Shown: positions 34,901 through 46,173 of the stretch, piece after piece
How positions within the stretch are numbered: the first letter of the stretch is position 1
Layout: the number at the start of each line of letters is the position of its first letter
NCBI RefSeq assembly: GCF_020085105.1
Contig: NC_058047.1
Span: 20,974,001 to 21,038,000, forward strand
Source of the DNA: Siniperca chuatsi
Taxonomy: Eukaryota; Chordata; Actinopteri; Centrarchiformes; Sinipercidae
Direction: 5' to 3'
Length of the DNA stretch: 64,000 nt
Position numbers and translations under genes: made by a program
Notes under the pieces: model-generated
The model's input: the letters and a program-made list of their open reading frames with translations, nothing else
The model's database searches: none
What the model was told of the DNA's origin: nothing

Positions 34901-37900
34901 GCTTGTTTGTTAGATAGCAGCGGCTAGCCTTAGCTAAAAAGTACAGCTAAATTTAGTTATTATCTGTAAAATAAAAATATCCATTTTGATCATTCAGTTT
35001 GTTATTCCACATAACTGCAGCGGAATCGATTTGTGATGGAGAAGGGGGAAAAAAACAGCTTAACTCCTGCTAAAGGTAGCTAGCTTAGCAGATCTCAGTA
35101 GCTGCCGTCTAACTTTTTGACTCTAGTGAATTTCAGGTTATTTGCTGTGGTTAAGCTACCTTTAAGGAATATATTACATTGATTTCAATATTGATATTAA
35201 TAATACTTGGACAGATAGAAACAGACAAATGTGATTCCTATAAGCTATGGACTGTAAATAATAATCAAACCAAAAGTTAATTTTCTTAAACAACTAGTTA
35301 AAATGGATAAGAAAGCTAAGAGAACACATTTTGTTGGGAGATACTGCAGTTTTTCTGAACATCCCAGGATTAAGGCAGAATGCAGTATCTGGATTTTTTT
35401 TTTTGGTATTGTGTGGGTTCTATGGCAATGATGTGTAAAATAATCAGCTTACAGACATAAAATGAAAGTAAACTGTTCTGTTTAACAGTTTGCCATTCAG
35501 CCAGAAAACTTTAAACCACCTTTTCTCTCTCAACTTCACTACTTCTGTAGTTACTGCACTCTGCCTATGTAGGGCAGAATGGCTGTCTTTTTTTATACCT
35601 CATTACTGACGTGAAGGTATTGCCTTGAAATGTATCATTATCACTGGGTGCATCATTTTTTAAGATATAGTTTAATTTACATTTTGTCTCTTGACACTCA
35701 ACACTTGTCTTTAAAGAAATAATTGATCTGATGGAACAAAATGTCATAGGCCATAAAATGTACATGATAGCCCTACGTCCTGTGCTCACACTCATTGATG
35801 TGGAAGAGGTCAACTATATGATCGCAGCACTTATTTGTTTCTCAGCTATTCTTCTTACTGTCGCCAGGGTGTATATTTGGATTGAAATACAACATGTAAT
35901 TTTTTTGTTTAGACAATTGTTGAGTGTTAAGTGGTCAAGCAGACATCAAAGAAGAATTACCAAGTCTTTCCTATTTTCCTTCAACTTACCAAATTTGAGA
36001 AGGAAAACAAATCAGTTTATGCAAATTAAACCAAGAAAACAGTATCACACAAGTCCTGAACGAATGCACAAATGGGGAGATCTGTCCCACCAACGGTAGA
36101 ATTGAGGGGAGAATAGGAGTTGTACTGGAAATCTAGCAGATACAGTAGTCTACAACAAGGTCATGGGGAAAAGATATTTTCATAAATACATGCAGAAGAA
36201 GCAACAAGAGGGGGAAGAAAGATTATTGGCAGTTTCACTGCCAATGACATGATAAAATGTAATAATGAAGTGTTTTTGCTTCAATCGGGTGAAGAAACTG
36301 ACCAATTCTTCAAAAGTGACAAAAAATAATACTGGACCACAAGGCAGAAAGATACCCCATGGCTGAGAATCTATTTTTTACAATTAGTTGCCATCTTCTG
36401 TGCCTACAGTTCAGTAGGCTATAAGCCACAGGAATGGTCTACAAGCATACACAAAAGGGGCATTGGCACTGTTAGTATCAATTAAGGAAAATGCTAGCAA
36501 AATAAATATCTACCAAGAAGCTATACTAATCAAGTAATCTGACACCCCTTTTTTGTTTTTCTCTAAATTACTAAATATTTATATTTTGTTCATATACAAT
36601 AATTTTCCTGCAGGAGCCATTTGCAAATTTCCAACCTAATGACCAGTATTATATGCAAACCTATCATAATGGTTTCTAAGCCTTGAAACATGGATGAAAA
36701 AAAAAGGCATCAGATTGAAGACATGTGTATCAGGTAGTATGGGACAGTGTTTCCCCTAGGATGGAGTTGTAGCAGCTGAGGTGAAGCAAGCACATGCGAA
36801 AAAATTCCGCCTGTGTGCAAATTTTTCTTTGCGCTCACAAAGCGTGCCCTGCTGGGAGGTTTCTATGCTTCAACTTGCACTCACATCTAAGCTTCCCTGC
36901 CTCACCACCTGTCAAAATTGTATTTGACAATATGTATAAAACAAAAAAAAAAAAACCCGAACATTTGTTCCCTTTTTAAAAAACATTGCTCTCAGACAGC
37001 AGACCCACCTCCCCTCCCACCTGACTTAACCCAAGTAACCTCCTCCTCAATACATCACTTCTTTCTTCTTTTGACCGTTTACATCCACTAGGTGTTAGCT
37101 AGCAGCTAGCTAGCTGTCATTAATTCTTCCAATTATTCGTTCTTAACTGTCCTTTTTCCCCCAGAATAAACTTGCATCATCACACTGCTATTATCAAACA
37201 GAGTAAATTTACTTAAATGTAATGACATTTTTAATGATAAAATAACTTTAATTTTTTAACGTTTCTTTAAGGGAATCCAATCCAAATAATATGTAATGTC
37301 AATATCTCTGAGGGAATCTGTCAGTTGTCTTTGAGATTGACAGCTTCTGCGCGTCACGGTGGCCCTCACGCATAGTAAGGCCTTGCCTCGAGGAAGAAGG
37401 AAACAATCGTTGCATGTGGAATACCTACTTATCTTTGTATCAAGATGGATCTTCCAACTGTTGTTTATTTCACAGATGTGTGTTTCCTTGCATATTCCTA
37501 TCAAATGATTGCATTTGCTGTAAAGTTACAGTGCCATACTTATGCAAAGTTGCAGGACTGTTTTCCCTTATGCGAATGATAATCCCGAATCCGTGAGTGG
37601 CATTGCTTGCTTCATTGTTGACATCTACCCGGTGCTTCTTGTTATAATCGTTGTGCTGACATTATCAGGCAAAGTTTCTCATTCACACACCTATATTACT
37701 TATAGGTGTGTGAACTGACTTGGATATGAAGCATCCATAGCTCAAAATACTATAACGTTAATTTCTAAAGAAATAAGACGAAGCCCTCTCCTTCTCTCGT
37801 AAAAACAAAAATAAATAAATAAATTTCAGCTGCGGCATAATGCTTTAACTGCTAGGTGCATATAGGGGAAACACTGCAGGATTAGGGAGTGGCCCAGTCA

Positions 37901-40900
37901 CGCTTTATGACCAGGTTCGTATTCTACTACAGGACAACCTTGGAGCTTTTGGGGAGAGGAGAGGGAGAGTATATACTGGGTGAAGCAGGATGGAAAGGGT
38001 ATTGGACCGGGAAGCATGGGAGTTGAGTGTAACAGGAGCTGAATGTCCAGGACTTCACTAATGAGGAGGTAACAGCCAAGCTACTCCTCATGCTTCCTCT
38101 GCCACTCACTTTCGATCACAATAATGTTTGCCTGCGAGCGGATCCACTTGATTTTTGGCGTCTTCTTCAGTTCATTGCGGTCAGGGTCGTTGGAAGCGCG
38201 GCACTCATACGTGCCTGAGTCGTCGAAGGTGAGGCTAGTGAGGTGAATGGTGCTAGTGGCATGTGCTATATATGTGGCATTTATTTGTACACGGTCATCC
38301 CGTGCACCGTCAAAGAGCTGGGTGAGGGTCTCGTTGGGCTCTTCACCCTCTACAAACCACCACTGCACCTCAGGGATGGGGTTCCCTATCACCTCACAAT
38401 GCAGCTGTGCGCTGTCACTGATCAGCTTCATCTGAGACAGGGGAGACTTGATAAAGCCCGCTGAGCACCGTTTACAGTCAGCCCAGCAGACAGAGATTTT
38501 AAGAAATTTTGAATGTGGTGGGTTTAAAGCAAGCCAGGTGATTTCATGGATTGGTGATTAAAGGCAGTGATGGAAGAAAGACAAGCAAATAGGAAAAAGA
38601 AAGAAAAAGAAACAAAGTTAATAAAAACACAGATGAAATGAAAATATGAAAGTAAGCACATAGAAAAGGCACAGATCAGAGCAACATTTTTACCCAATTA
38701 TTTTGGGAAATGTTTTGGTCATTCCTGGTACTCTGACCCATTAAGACGAAAATAAGAAATGCAGCATAAAAGGCAATTAGGGATGATCCGAGCTGACCCG
38801 AGAGAGCAGCATCAAGCCATACACTCCATACATACATTCCAATTTGTTATGTAAATCAAGCTGAAACAGTTTTACTCAAATACAGCAGCCTTGCAATAAA
38901 TTCTACCTTCATGAAAGTTATAATGTTTCATTTTTGTTCAAACTGTTTTAGAAAGGTGTTGACTCAATGTTAGCCATTTTGGAGGCTGTAATTTGTGTTG
39001 TAGTTGAACTGTATTGTATCACACTGAGTCCTAACTGAATGTGAAGCAAACGAACGGCAGTGACAAAATCAGTTTGACAGCATTGTTTTCTATTGGAATG
39101 TCCAAACGGGACGCAAGTGATGCAGCGCTGCATGCTGTTTGAGCTGAACTTTCGTCGGACGCCTTGTTTCTATTTATTCCTGTTGCTCGCGTTGAAATCG
39201 TTGCATCATGGATGAAGAACAGCTGATTCATGAAGTTGAAATGAGTCATCTATATGATACCTCCTCATTTAACTACAAAAACCTAATTAAAAGTGGCAGC
39301 TGGCTGGAGGGAGATCGCCAGGGAGCTGGAGTAGCCTTATCAAGGTATGACCATCGCTAGTAACAACCTACATGCTGTTGGCGATATTGTAGTAAAGAAA
39401 CATCTAAATATCACAATATAAAAATGTGCATTTTCATTTTAAAAAGAAAAAACATGACGATAGCAAGTAGCCTACTCACCCATGTTTTACTTGAGTGGTT
39501 ACGTCTCCAGTCTGATCTTGAGTGCACAGCTGATGGTGCGTTTACATGACGTAACAGATTGTGCATATTTAACAGATTCAGTGGACAGAGCGTCCGATGG
39601 TACACGATAATCGGAGGCTCGCTTGCTGTTAGGACATGGTGTTACACTTGGAGATGTTTCTAATATTTTGTCCACCCTATTTCTATCAATAAGAGTAGAC
39701 TACTATTAGGTTTGGGTGATCCTCTCTGTGATGGGCTGACTTATCAGTGGACTTTGATGTCCATTTAATTTACCAAATGAAGTGCCTTTGTGTGGGTGTT
39801 TGTTCCATTTAAAGGCTTTAAAGGCTTAGTATTAGCAATTATGTAATAATAAATGTTGGGACTATTGGCAAAAAAGCTTGATCATCCCTAAAGGCCGTTA
39901 AAGCAAAAAAAAGAAAAAAGAAAAAAAAAGCTAAAAACAAAACAGCAAAACATTAAAAGCATCCAATAGCATTCCCATGAAATGTGCAATGAATGAAACA
40001 GAACATGAATAGAAAAGCAGATGAGGTTGAAATGAAAAACATTTCACATAATAAAATTAAATATAAAATCCATGAAAGTCTTAGGACATACACCAAGCAT
40101 TTTTGGCTGGTGCCTTTTCTCAGCTGTACCTAGTGTCACCCAACAGTGGTTAGGGTGTTAAACTAGGCTAACACATAGCCTATTTTTCAGAGCATTTGGC
40201 CATTGATTTAATGCAGGTTACGCACATGACCTCAAATGTACGTGGAAGTCAACACAGTCAATTCTCACTGGGTGGAAAATGCAAACATTCAGCATCTGCC
40301 ATTGATGCATTCACATGGGAATAATACTAAAAACACTTGTCTTAATCTGTTGCACAACTGACTGTACCAAACAGATTTAGAAAGGAATCCATGTGTTCTT
40401 TTGAATGACATGATTAAATTGAAATATTTTCACAAAACTATTGCCAGATGATCAGAATATCCTCTGAAGTGCTGGTGAGTTTGATTAGGCTGTCAAATCC
40501 TGCTTGAGTGTATACGGAGGGCTGTGTCAAAAAAACTATTTTCTGGCTACGCTTCAATGCTCACAAACAACTGTGTCAATTATGTCATATAAAAACAAAA
40601 AAAACCAACAACCCCCTTAGATATTTGTTTTCTTCCCAGTATCGCAGCTCTCCACATTCATAGCATTCATAGCGGAGCAGGGTGGATTTGTTTGGCCACT
40701 CAGTGGTGATCTGGTGGGGGTGGCGGCTATAAACGTAGGTGGGTCCAGGGAAGAATAACATTCTCACACTACCCGCCAAAGCACGGGTAGCTTGTTCCCT
40801 TCCTCTCAGAAAAATCCTCAACTAACACAAAAGCAGAATAAATCTAGGGCTGGGCCCAGGGTACCACAATAAAAACAACAGCACAAATGAAAATTGAGTT

Positions 40901-43900
40901 CATTCTTGATATCACACTGTAAACTTGCATATCTGTTTTTTTTTTTTTAAACCTCCAAAAAACATGTACACCCCCTTTCTACATTCCCTTCATGACGATA
41001 TACTTAACTACTTTTTGTGTTGGAGAAGAGAAACACTTCTAATCACAGCTGTCAGCATAGATCAATTAAAGAAAAAAACAAAACAGGCACACTTGTGAAC
41101 TTGTCAACAAGAGCCTCAGTCTCTATATGCAGGCTATATCATGTAACGTTTCTACCAAATGGCTTCCCCACCTTTACCAAAGGTCACCTTCCTAGAACAT
41201 GCTGTATGAAAGTTCAAAATTAAATATAGTCTATGCCCCAGTTCCAACTACAACTAGATGTAAACCACATGAAGCTTGACAGTGTAATTTACTGTCTATA
41301 GACAGTAAGTTAGGTGTGTTGTAAGAAGTGTTTTAAAAATACGTTTCTTGACACAGACCTCTGCTCTATAACATGAGAATCAGCTCCTTGTGTTCAGAGC
41401 CCTTTCCGAGAACATATTCCATAGTTGATATTCTATATGGTAAACGACAAGCTAAATGGCCTGAATAATGCAAAAAAAGCCTTCCAATCTATAATTTTAA
41501 CATACGGGGGGGAGAATAAATATTTGATTTGATACAGAGACAGCATGAGATTTGTTAAGCACAAAAAAGTGGAGAGGAGCAAATAAACCCAAACTATGGG
41601 GATACATGCTTTATCTTGATGGAATGTTTGTTTTTCATTCAACCAGCTGGTTGAAAATTAACTCAAGTTGAAATTTATTCGCCTTTAAAAAAAACAAAAA
41701 AACAGAAGGGTATAACAAAAGACTAAAACATGTAGTCTTCAGGCCACTTTCAACACTCGCATGACAAAGCATATTGAAAAGTTCATGCAAAAGAGGAAAA
41801 AGTAGTTTAATGTAACCTCCTTTCCAATAGAAGGTGGTTCCAACATAATGACAGCAGTGACAGGCGTGGAAACAGACACATTGTTTAAGGAGGCCATATC
41901 AAGCTTTCATTTCAGCCTTGTATTATTTGGTCAATGTCCCTGTTTGGAAATAAACACCTTTTGATGAAGGGGCAAATACATGTTACTTTCAGCCCACACA
42001 AATCAACTGGCTGTTACCTGATCTTTCAAGTATTTTGTCTGTAAATGTGGACAAAGATGTATATGTGGTCAGCAGCACCAGCACACATTTGTTGCCATTA
42101 TAAGTATGTCAACTCAAAACCAAAACCTGTCACTGTCAGTGCTACTGCTTAGACTGCAGGCTTTTATGATAAAAGGATAATTTAAGTGAGAGCAGGTTAA
42201 GCAGCTGGGATCTCAAAATGGTGGTCAATAACAAAATGAGTTTGTATTCAACGCCATTTACCAAATGACTGGGACTAAACATCAAGCACATAACATGTGA
42301 AAAAACTGTCTTTTCCAGCCTTTTTCACACAAAGTAGCCTTATGTCTGCCTCATAACCCACTTTTCATGCCAAAGTTAAGCTAGAGAAGAAGCTGAAACT
42401 CAAGGGAAATCTAATTTTACTCCTGATCTACTTCAGAGCTATCATTACCAAAGCAGGAAACACAGAGTGGCATGAGGTATGTGCTTGACTAATATGAACA
42501 TAACATTCATAACAAACAGTCTAGTTGCTTGTACAATTCGCTGCAAAATCAAAGTGACGCTGTTTTACACATGCTTTAGGAAACCATGCCAAATAGTGCA
42601 TTTGACTTAGGTCCATAGTTTTACAACGTATGTCAGTGCATGTACTTTCCCATCTCTCTTAACTGCCGTGGGATGATGAAATACAGACGGGGAAATGACT
42701 CAGTTTGGGTATTTGAAAGTACTTAAAAATTATTGTGAGTAACCCTTTTAGTATTAAAACTCAATAGCAAAGAACTGTATCAAAGCAATTTCAACAGTAT
42801 TCCATTTTAACTAAGTAATATGCCTAGCTATTAGTGTCATAAAAACACACAAGACATTAAAATTCTGACATGACTGAGTACAATAACAACTGAATCAGTC
42901 CCCTAGTGTACATTCTGTATAATGTGTGGACTCTCATTATATCTTGAGACTTAAGATCATTGGGGTGATCATTCTTAGACATTTAAGGCAATACTTGTAA
43001 GGTAGCTTTATAACAAAACTAACACTGCTACCATTTGTATTGCTAACAGAGACAAAATAAGCAATTCAAGTATCTATGAAGATTGCTCCCACCTAATTCC
43101 TAGTTGCATCAGAGATTTGACTAAAGAAATGCGTCTTTATGTCTGTTATTTGTATCTGTCGGCAATGTTGACACGAATGTCACGTGACACATCCAACAGA
43201 TAATTGATTATGATCACTGTAAGCGAGCAACGAGCTATGTATGAATACAATTTAGCTCTTTATCGAGTAACGCTAGTCAATGGCGACCCAGGTCGACCAC
43301 CTGATAGGAAGCAGAATGGCTGGTGGCAGGTCATTTAGTGACCACCAATGAAACTAGGTTATTAGCCTTTTAATAGCAAACGTACTACTTAGATTATGAC
43401 AGAAACTGTATTGTGGCAGCATCACGTGGATTGGGCCTACTGAATCACTGAGAGACAACTGATGACCGTTTAATCAGAAAAAGCTACCAACGATCGGTAA
43501 GAGGAGGACGATGTCATTTCTAACGTGAACGTTACAAGTGAGGGCTCCGGCTCCTGTGTTTAAATACTTACCAAAGGACTATGATTATTTCAACCTTAGA
43601 GTGGTTTTGGAAAACATGGCCCTGGTCGGTGAAAACGACAGTTAACCTAACGTTAATTACTAATGGATGGCATCCCTTTAACGTTACACAACAGCGAGTT
43701 CAGATGACACTAGCTACAACAGAAAACATTAACGTTACTGAACCACAACACGTTTTAAATTAACGTTAGGGCTCACGTGACCAACTACATTTGCTAACGT
43801 TTGGCAAATATCAAAATCCTTTTCTGTAAAACAGTGACAGACTAGGAGAATTCGGGGAAAAAAAAATACATTCAACGTTAATTGCTGTTTAACTGCAGTC

Positions 43901-44246
43901 ACGAAGCGGCCGGTTAATCGTCCGAAGGGATTTTGCGACTGTAAATTAGCTAAATGTGTCGCTAGCAATAACACTAGCGTTAACTTATGTGACTGTCTCC
44001 TACTGACGCTAGATAAGGTGTTTCACATTTTGATTAAATTGCAGTTGTAAGAAGGTATTCGACATCAAAAAACATAACTGTAGTGACGTTCACAAAGCAA
44101 GAATCGGAACGAACATTTTTAATGCTCGCAGTCTGGGCAAAGTCTACATCTTCAACCAACATGGCTGACACAAAATTCTTACCTGTGGACGCACTGGCTC
44201 GCCAACAACTCAACAGAAGGGCACTGACAGACCACAGTAACTTCAT
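28859..44246 (-). CDS. bsg: Basigin (CD147/EMMPRIN), complete
   Basis: Type I membrane Ig-superfamily protein that chaperones monocarboxylate transporters to the plasma membrane. Exons (5' to 3'): 44183-44246, optional 38110-38460, 34296-34464, 33160-33248, 32129-32265, 31631-31907, 29021-29045, 28859-28919. Without the optional exon the CDS is 822 nt (273 aa); with it 1173 nt (390 aa), close to the human 269 and 385. Order: signal peptide, optional Ig0, Ig1 (LSCNL...YECVF), Ig2 (IVCVS...YICSG), one transmembrane helix with an internal Glu (FLGIVAEVIILVT), then YEKRRKP and a short tail ending KNVRQRNSN. Every junction has GT-AG and matching phase. Several N-glycosylation sequons are visible (NQT, NLT, NGT, NKT; NET and NAT in Ig0). 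Neighbours hcn2 and rnf126 support orthology. Confidence 0.96.
29021..29045 (-). CDS. bsg: bsg 25-nt microexon: acidic cytoplasmic stretch
   Basis: Acceptor tgctgtccag, donor gtaagt. Encodes DDDSGSAPL across its junctions, matching the DDDDAGSAPL of human basigin. It is too short to be found without the flanking frame. Confidence 0.9.
29046..31630 (-). other. bsg intron before the microexon
   Basis: 2.6 kb. Holds one complete Tc1/mariner-type MITE (30245-30762) and otherwise no recognised feature. Confidence 0.7.
30245..30762. mobile_element. Tc1/mariner-type MITE with long terminal inverted repeats
   Basis: Left end cagtggtgtgcaaaagtgtt and right end aacactttgcacaccactg are inverted copies. 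The arms run about 215 bp each (to about 30460 and from about 30548) and are bounded by TA on both sides. The body includes ccctgtgtgaaatagtgatt and its inverse. TA target sites and foldback structure fit a Tc1/mariner non-autonomous element. No transposase. Confidence 0.88.
31631..31907 (-). CDS. bsg: bsg exon: second half of Ig2, transmembrane helix
   Basis: 277 nt. PIFNGTSDKYEIKSTPNKTT, then IGDYICSGTSEFG, RVRSRLAALWPFLGIVAEV, IILVTIIFIYEKRRKPDE. The membrane segment is nearly identical to mammalian basigin and keeps the buried Glu linked to MCT1/4 interaction. Donor gtacgt. Confidence 0.97.
32129..32265 (-). CDS. bsg: bsg exon: first half of Ig2
   Basis: 137 nt. LPHVSAYKHSEHGNEMDKGV, IVCVSHSYPLPTDWTWFKVE and DGIQI. 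Carries the first Ig2 Cys and the DWTW core. Acceptor cctactgtag, donor gtatgt, leaving in phase 0. Confidence 0.95.
32266..33159 (-). other. bsg intron inside Ig2-Ig1 boundary
   Basis: 894 bp of AT-rich sequence; nothing recognised. Confidence 0.6.
33160..33248 (-). CDS. bsg: bsg exon: second half of Ig1
   Basis: 89 nt. LDKITHSSGGKYECVFLTEP then EVKQTIEVK; supplies the second Ig1 Cys in YEC. Acceptor ctttccatag, donor gtaagt. Confidence 0.95.
33249..34295 (-). other. bsg intron splitting Ig1
   Basis: 1.05 kb; a purine-rich stretch near 33740-33920, otherwise nothing recognised. Confidence 0.6.
34296..34464 (-). CDS. bsg: bsg exon: first half of Ig1
   Basis: 169 nt. Translates to PKIITDPFEVSNQTSAVLSC, NLTESSLPIKGSHWLHNGKL and ends FTVLR. 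Acceptor tttatctcaag, donor gtaagt. Enters phase 1, leaves phase 2. It carries the first Ig1 Cys and the Trp. Confidence 0.95.
34465..38109 (-). other. bsg intron downstream of the Ig0 cassette
   Basis: 3.6 kb. Contains a perfect 14-bp hairpin at 37682-37714. A block at about 34740-35590 (ggtgcagttactgcactcgg, tgtagttactgcactctgcc) may be an old repeat. No exon seen. Confidence 0.6.
38110..38460 (-). CDS. bsg: bsg optional exon: Ig0 domain of the retina-type long isoform
   Basis: 351 nt, a multiple of three, entering and leaving in phase 1, so including or skipping it keeps the frame. Acceptor ggtgctcag, donor gtgagt. It encodes GFIKSPLSQ, LHCEVIGNPIPEVQWWF, TYECRASNDPDRN and KIKWIRSQANIIVIE, the extra membrane-distal Ig domain of mammalian basigin-1, which is known from photoreceptors. 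The Ig Cys pair (LHC, YEC) and the Trp are present. Confidence 0.93.
38461..44182 (-). other. bsg intron 1
   Basis: 5.7 kb between the signal-peptide exon and Ig0. It includes a 20-bp palindrome at 41289-41308 and, at its 5' end (43528-43879), seven AACGTT motifs. Between about 39900 and 43100 I see only AT-rich non-coding sequence. Confidence 0.65.
44183..44246 (-). CDS. bsg: bsg exon 1: start and signal peptide
   Basis: ATG at 44244-44246 gives a signal peptide, MKLLWSVSALLLSC then WRASAST. Donor gtaaga (44182-44177), phase 1. An in-frame ATG 14 codons upstream is less likely because it would place charged residues ahead of the hydrophobic core. Confidence 0.88.
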
Positions 44247-45119
44247 GGTTGATAATTTAGAATTGACTAAATCGTCAAATAAACCCAATGTTAACTACGG
44301 CGGGCTGAATCTTCTTCCTCCTTTAGTTGTGAACTGCCAGCGCGATGTAGGAGGTGAATGTTCCACAACGGAACCGATGCGGTCGTCCTCTAGTTGCACC
44401 TCACGCACACGCCCTGATCAGCACGTACGCATGACGTATGGCTCAGAGGCGTGGTCACGTCTCGGTCTTCACTTCACGCCATTTTAACGTAATCATATTT
44501 TTATGTAATTTGGCAATAGACTCAATTAAATGTTTAATGGAAAAAAATAAACCGTCATAAAACCGTCAACGTGGTGATGTGTTGCCATACCCAGAATTGG
44601 GAGTGTTTTAAAGAAGTAAAACATTTTTAAGGATACTTCTCAAAAAAGAATGTAATGAAGTCATAAAATAATCATTGTCACCCTTTAGTAGCAAAGAAAC
44701 ACATTTCGTATTGCATATTCATGAAACTAACATGCGTCAGCCATCTCAATATATTTATGTTCGAGCAAAAACTGGCAAAAGTGTAAGGAAATGTTTTATA
44801 CTAATACTTTCTTGGTCCATTACACTCTGCACACCATTTCAAAAATCGTGGGTGTGTTGGAGAGTGACCAATGACCATATGGATCACAGCTGGAGGCCAG
44901 ACTTTAATCCTGTTAAAATTCAGCAGAATTAATTTCAGATTACTACCAGATACTCCCTATCAACTAGACAAGGCTGGGTAAAAGAAAGGAACAGGCTCAG
45001 TTTTACCATGGATGTCACTAAGTCACTACTGTTGCTCATGATTAGACCTTCAAAGAATATTATTTATACACACTTTGAGAATGCGTTACATGAATTTTGA
45101 GTGGTGACACCCAAACATC
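44247..45119. other. Intergenic: bsg promoter region and rnf126 3' flank
   Basis: bsg 5' UTR and promoter should lie in 44247-44480, which is CpG-containing (cgatgcggtcgtcc, cgcacacgccctg, cgtacgcatgacgt) without an obvious TATA box. The rest is AT-rich and featureless. Confidence 0.55.
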
Positions 45120-45996
45120 TTTATTTTCATATCAGTTCATTTTCTTGGACACGATCATACTGCAAATCAATAATTTTTCAACTGGCAACTTAAGAAAATA
45201 TTTAATTTACCTTTAAGTTAAAATGCACAAATGCATTGAAATGTTTCTAAATGTTTAAGCTGAGCCATAATTTGGGCTTGCAGATAAAATAAAAATCCTT
45301 ATGCGTGTAATTTAGTAATCATTATTCACATCATTATCCAAACAGCACAAAATTACTGCAATTTGACGCATTTCAAGTGCAAAAAATGGCACCTGTGTGG
45401 TGTCAGGTAATCTTAAAACAGTAAGTGGATCTTGACAATAAAATAATTCCATAAACTATTGTAATTTTGTTTTAAGAACTAAAAGGAATCAAATGTAATA
45501 TCCGTCCTAAACATGAAGACACTTAAGTGCACACTTGAATAATGCACTACAGTGCACTTTGGGTCATTTTATCTGTGAGATATAAATGCTACTTATAAAA
45601 AGGAATAACTGTACATTTCTTTTTTGCTTCAGTGGCAACTGTCTTGTTGTCCCGAGTCTTCTACCTTTGGATTCCTTTGTTTTCCTGTATGAGGTGATTC
45701 AGGCGGATCGACCCCTTTGAAGTTTCCGTGCTTCTCCACATCCTCCCTGACAGAAGCTGCACTCCAGGCCTCCGCCCCTCCCTTTGTTCAGATTCCTGAT
45801 GAAGTTGGGAGCAACAGGACGGGCAGAAATACATGAACCTCACGTATCACTTACCCCTGAATCAGGCTCGCGTGCTCCTGGCGAGATGCACTCAGGTCTC
45901 CACCCTACAGCAGGGAGAGACTGGAGGTCACCGCTCTGAAGTACAGCAGCCTAGGAGCTATAAACAGCTCATAGGGTGATAAGGACAAATGGTACT
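45120..45996 (-). other. rnf126: rnf126 probable 3' UTR
   Basis: Sequence after the stop. An AATAAA on the minus strand at 45120-45125 is a candidate polyadenylation signal, but its use cannot be judged from sequence alone. Confidence 0.45.
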
Positions 45997-46173
45997 CTAT
46001 GAGTTATCGGTGGAGTTCTCGTTGCTGGTCGAACTTGAGGACTGAGGGGTAGAGGAAGAAGAAGAGGATGAGGAGGAGGAAGAGGAGGTAAAGTTCATCC
46101 CTGATAGTTCTGGAGGGTTTGTTGCTGTGTTCTGCCCACTCAAGCTTTTCCTGCACACTGGACAAGTGTCATG
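45997..46173 (-). CDS. rnf126: rnf126 exon 9: end of RING, poly-Ser tail, stop
   Basis: 177 nt including TAG at 45997-45999. [20 protein letters not shown] completes the RING; a run of eleven Ser and a Ser/Thr/Asn-rich tail ending ENSTDNS follow, as in mammals. Confidence 0.95.
   Translation of the reverse strand, partial: HDTCPVCRKSLSGQNTATNPPELSGMNFTSSSSSSSSSSSSTPQSSSSTSNENSTDNS

Noticed and set aside
44083..44487. 134-aa plus-strand frame overlapping the bsg start
   Set aside because: Antisense to bsg exon 1 and promoter; no homology recognised.
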